From Aldehydirespirator sp965116195 (GTDB lineage: Bacteria > Actinomycetota > Acidimicrobiia > Acidimicrobiales > Aldehydirespiratoraceae): a stretch of 64,000 nt of DNA. Location of the stretch: the NCBI GenBank assembly GCA_965116195.1, contig OZ220491.1, positions 3,162,001 to 3,226,000 of the forward strand, read 5' to 3'. Position numbers and translations under genes: made by a program. Positions 61,175 through 64,000 of the stretch are shown here, piece after piece. The notes beneath the pieces are model-generated. The model saw nothing but the letters and a program-made list of their open reading frames with translations, was not told the origin of the DNA and made no database searches. Every line of letters starts with the position of its first letter. Position 1 is the first letter of the stretch.

Positions 61175-62292
61175 TGGCTGTTCCTGAGTCCGATCCGTGG
61201 AGCGATGTTATTGGTCAGAGCGAAGCTGTTGACGGTCTGTCCGTAGCGGTGGGCTCACCGGTGCATGCCTACCTTTTTGTGGGCCCGAGAGGGTCACAGA
61301 AGCGCGTGGCAGCCTCGGTGTTTGCCGGCGAGTTGCTGGTGGCAGCCGACAGCAGAGCCACCGCCGAGCCGCAACGGGCAGCGCGCCATCGGCGTCTGGC
61401 TGTGGCGGAACAGCATCCCGACATTTACGTACTCAGCCCCGCGGGCAACGCCTTGCGACGCGAGGATGAGGTGGCGCAGCTGATTGTCGAGGCGAACCGA
61501 ACCCCGATGGAAGGCAACCGCAAAGTACTGATCGTGGACAGGTTCCACACCGCAACCGCAGCTGCTGCGGCGGCACTGCTGAAGCCGGTTGAGGAACCGG
61601 ACGGGGCGATTGTCTGGCTGTTGCTGGCCGAGCAGGTTCTGCCCGAGCATGTGACGATTGCCTCACGCTGCACACGTGTGCGTTTCGGCCCGGTGCCGGA
61701 CAAGACGATTGAAGCCACCCTTGTGGCTGAGGGGCTGGCCAAGCCAGAACGGGCGCAGCTGCTGGCAGGAGCCGCGGGCGGGAACCTGCACCGGGCCCGG
61801 GTACTTGCTGGTGATGAGCAGGTCATGACGCGGCGTGACGCATGGTGGTCGGTCCCCGACCGCCTGGACGGGACCGGGGCGACCGTGTGGGTGCTGGTGG
61901 ATGAGGTCAGGGAACTCATAACGGAGGCGGGCAAGTTCCTGGAGCAGCGTCACCGTGTCGAGGCAGAGGCCCAAGATCAACGCGAGGAACAGCTGGGTGC
62001 GCGGGGCTCGGGCCGCAGCGTCCTGGAAGCCAGGCAGCGTCGTGAGTTGCGTCAGTTCCGCACTGACGAGATTCGCTTCGGCCTGGCCACGCTGGCGGCG
62101 CGCTACCGCGAGCAGGTGGTGTCATCAGCGCATCGCGACGACGGGTCCGGTGACCTGCCGGGCGTGCAGGCCCTGCGCCGGTTGCATGCCACAGCCGAGA
62201 GCCTGACCCGTAGCCCCAACGAGGCCCTGGCGTTGCAAGCTCTGCTGTTGGACCTGCCAGCAGTCCATCAAACGCACCCGCCATCGGCGTGA
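61174..62292 (+). CDS. holB: DNA polymerase III delta-prime subunit
   Basis: A 372-residue clamp-loader subunit. WSDVIGQSEAVDGLSVAVGS and AYLFVGPRGSQKRVAASVFA correspond to the DnaX-like N-terminus (P-loop altered to GPRGSQKR, as usual for delta-prime), followed by VLIVDRFHTATAAAAAALLKPVEEPDGAIVWLLL, the DExx and SRC motif region (TIASRCTRVRFGPVP). ATG 61174 overlaps the tmk stop. The gene end seeds the repeat that follows. Confidence 0.9.
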   Translation: MAVPESDPWSDVIGQSEAVDGLSVAVGSPVHAYLFVGPRGSQKRVAASVFAGELLVAADSRATAEPQRAARHRRLAVAEQHPDIYVLSPAGNALRREDEVAQLIVEANRTPMEGNRKVLIVDRFHTATAAAAAALLKPVEEPDGAIVWLLLAEQVLPEHVTIASRCTRVRFGPVPDKTIEATLVAEGLAKPERAQLLAGAAGGNLHRARVLAGDEQVMTRRDAWWSVPDRLDGTGATVWVLVDEVRELITEAGKFLEQRHRVEAEAQDQREEQLGARGSGRSVLEARQRRELRQFRTDEIRFGLATLAARYREQVVSSAHRDDGSGDLPGVQALRRLHATAESLTRSPNEALALQALLLDLPAVHQTHPPSA

Positions 62293-62400
62293 TATGGCGG
62301 CACCGAATCCTCAGCCGTCCACGTCAACCAGCCATGTGGAGCGTCAGGCTGGTGCGCAAGTGTGATATGGCGTCACCGAATCCTCAGCTATCCGCCCCCT
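62289..62400. repeat. 73-bp repeat anchored on the holB stop
   Basis: GTGATATGGCGGCACCGAAT with CCTCAGC covers the holB TGA at 62289 and recurs at 62362. The rest of the gap to tRNA-Thr shows no gene. Confidence 0.88.
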
Positions 62401-62544
62401 GTTTTGGTGCCCGACCCACTCGTCGTTGTGCTGTGGCGGCACCGGAACATAGTTGTGATGAGGACATTGTCAGCAGGTCACTGATGATCGGGGCGCTAGC
62501 CTGGGTGGGTGCCCGCAAACGGCTTGGCCGGGTCGTGGCCACAG

Positions 62545-62620
62545 GCCCGAATAGCTCAGTTGGTAGAGCGACGCTCTCGTAAAGCGTAGGTCAGGGGTTC
62601 AAATCCCCTTTCGGGCTCCA
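62545..62620 (+). tRNA. tRNA-Thr (anticodon CGT)
   Basis: A 76-base cloverleaf: acceptor GCCCGAA with TTCGGGC, D-arm GCTCAGTTGGTAGAGC, anticodon stem ACGCT/AGCGT with loop CTCGTAA, T-arm GGGGTTCAAATCCCC, discriminator T and encoded CCA. Confidence 0.97.
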
Positions 62621-62700
62621 ACAGATGCTCGGTGCTGTCACGACACGGTTCCTGAGACTGTGCGAGTGCGTATCCTGCAAGCCCTCTACACTGTTGACTC

Positions 62701-62832
62701 ATGACTCTCGCTGGTGTTGTGTGGCATTACTGGATCGCTGTGCCGTTGGCTGTCGGTGGAATTGTGGCGGTTGTGGCGGCTGTGGCCGGCTATCTGCAAA
62801 AGGTCACCTACAAGCGCTACCCCAGGGACTGA
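62701..62832 (+). CDS. Small single-pass membrane protein
   Basis: A 43-residue frame: MTLAGVVWHYWIAVPLAVGG, a hydrophobic helix continuing IVAVVAAVAG, and a short basic tail YLQKVTYKRYPRD. It ends 9 bases before the metallopeptidase start. A hydrophobic helix with a basic C-terminus and tight linkage to the next gene support a real gene. Function is unknown. Confidence 0.7.
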   Translation: MTLAGVVWHYWIAVPLAVGGIVAVVAAVAGYLQKVTYKRYPRD

Positions 62833-62841
62833 GCCAACCGC

Positions 62842-64000
62842 ATGCCCGCCGACCCCCAACGCGCTGATGTCCTGTGCGAAGGTGCCGATCCCGGTGCTGC
62901 AACCTCAGGCCCGCAGAACCCAACCGAACCATCTGACGCAGGGCAGGTCGCCGACCGTGACGCAGCACATGCAGTCAACGGTGACGAAGCGCAAGCGGCC
63001 GACCCGATCGACTGGGAGTTGGCCCGTGCGGTGGCAGTTCGCACCGCCGGCAACGACCCTTACTCCTCGCCTCGCCACCGCCTTGGTTTGGAGGACGACT
63101 TCGCCGAGTTCACACCTCGTGCCGAGCGCCTGGTGGAGGAATGCACCGGCCTCAAGTCTCTGGCAGGCGAAGCGCGCGGCAAGGTGACCGATCGTGTCGG
63201 TTGGATTGATGCCAACCTGGCCTCGTTTCAACGGCTGCTGCGGCCCCTCACCAGCAAGCTCGCCTCCGCTTCAAATGGACTGCTCTCGCCGCTCACACGC
63301 CGGGTCGCCGGTGCAGAGTTGGGAGTGATGCTGGGCTGGATGTCCACACGTGTGTTGGGCCAGTACGACCTGTTGATCATTGAGGACGATCAACCGGAAG
63401 AGCAGGACATCGTCTACTACGTGGCACCCAACGTGTTGTCGCTGGAGCATCGTTACGCCTTTGATCCGAGCCAGTTCCGACTGTGGTTGGCTCTGCACGA
63501 GGTGACACATCGGGCGCAGTTCACCGGCGTTGAGTGGATGCGGCCCCATTTTCTGGGCCTGGTCGAGTCAACCCTGGATGCGGTGGAACCGGATCCCGAG
63601 CGCATCGCAGCCGCCTTGCGCAGGTTCATGCAAGCCCGCCGGGAGGGGGTGGACCCGTTGTCTGCGGGCGGTCTCATGGCCTTGTTCGCATCCGATGCGC
63701 AGTTCAGGACGCTGCAGCAGTTGTCGGGCCTGATGAGCTTGTTGGAGGGCCACGGCGATGTGACGATGGACCGTGCCGGGGAGGGTCTGATCCCCTCAGC
63801 GCCGCGCTTCGGGCGGATCATGCGCCACCGACGTGAGTCGGTGCGTGGTTTCGCCAAGGTTTTTCAGCGTGTCATCGGACTTGATGCCAAGATCAAGCAG
63901 TACGCGCAGGGTGAGCGTTTCATCGAGATTGTCGAGTCGAGTGGTGGAACAGCTTTGTTGGACCGGGTCTGGGAAGCTCCCGAGCATCTCCCGGACATTG
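62842..64000 (+). CDS. DUF2342 zincin-like metallopeptidase (3' end outside window)
   Basis: The visible 386 residues match the actinobacterial family annotated as zinc-dependent metallopeptidase or F420-biosynthesis-associated protein. Features are an acidic/Ala-rich N-terminus, DPIDWELARAVAVRTAGNDPY, RVAGAELGVMLGWMSTRVLGQYDL, the active-site helix LALHEVTHRAQFTGVEWMRPHF (HExxH), and LLEGHGDVTMDRAG with the third-ligand region. The role is not established experimentally as far as I know. ATG 62842 follows the small membrane gene. Confidence 0.87.
   Translation, partial: MPADPQRADVLCEGADPGAATSGPQNPTEPSDAGQVADRDAAHAVNGDEAQAADPIDWELARAVAVRTAGNDPYSSPRHRLGLEDDFAEFTPRAERLVEECTGLKSLAGEARGKVTDRVGWIDANLASFQRLLRPLTSKLASASNGLLSPLTRRVAGAELGVMLGWMSTRVLGQYDLLIIEDDQPEEQDIVYYVAPNVLSLEHRYAFDPSQFRLWLALHEVTHRAQFTGVEWMRPHFLGLVESTLDAVEPDPERIAAALRRFMQARREGVDPLSAGGLMALFASDAQFRTLQQLSGLMSLLEGHGDVTMDRAGEGLIPSAPRFGRIMRHRRESVRGFAKVFQRVIGLDAKIKQYAQGERFIEIVESSGGTALLDRVWEAPEHLPDI

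Overview
The window (about 60% G+C by eye) looks like a chromosomal piece of a high-GC actinobacterium, probably of the class Acidimicrobiia. The support is gene content only: an actinobacterial-type topA with a basic tail and no zinc fingers, a Tad pilus operon with a DUF4244-type pilin, LLM-class flavin oxidoreductases, and a DUF2342 zinc metallopeptidase. No rRNA is present, so the placement is an inference.

Layout. 1-5.4 kb is a defence island on the minus strand: a type I restriction-modification methylase (hsdM, cut by the window edge) and a complete Gabija pair (gajB, gajA). 5.5-7.3 kb holds a translationally coupled pair, a tandem-ACT protein and a PLP histidine decarboxylase. 7.5-24.6 kb is a mixed region: two AAA ATPases, a DUF1801 protein, tRNA-Ala, a MaoC-like protein, EamA and SulP transporters, an LLM oxidoreductase, a large SLH/fibronectin-III surface protein, a nitroreductase, a fatty-acid desaturase and an XRE regulator. 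24.9-29.5 kb has two paralogous lipoprotein solute-binding proteins and an enoyl-CoA hydratase. 30.3-35.5 kb has a DUF4143 ATPase divergent from a second large secreted protein built of RCC1-like repeats. 35.7-47.5 kb is a purine or N-heterocycle hydroxylase locus resembling the selenium-dependent molybdenum hydroxylase (SDMH) clusters: two aminohydrolases, an FAD subunit, a molybdopterin subunit with a cysteine-less [2Fe-2S]-like domain, XdhC and a YqeB-like protein that together equal E. coli YqeB, and an LLM oxidoreductase. 48-53 kb is a Tad (type IVc) pilus operon: tadZ, tadA, tadB, tadC, pilin and a TadE-like pseudopilin. 53.3-62.3 kb holds an anti-anti-sigma/anti-sigma pair, nhaA, topA, an MFS transporter, tmk and holB. 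62.5-64 kb has tRNA-Thr, a 43-residue membrane protein and the metallopeptidase.

The most striking property is not a single gene. Nearly every intergenic gap is filled by a short tandem array (unit about 31-112 bp), and in most cases the unit is a copy of the end of the adjacent gene including its stop codon, or once of a gene start. Nearly every gene outside the defence island also carries an in-frame minisatellite in a linker, including essential topA. Units inside genes are multiples of three; many units between genes are not. The defence island lacks such repeats and is AT-richer, consistent with recent acquisition. Two 11-G tracts sit at the 5' ends of the two giant surface proteins; one of them puts a well-placed start codon out of frame with the gene, the arrangement expected of a phase-variable locus.
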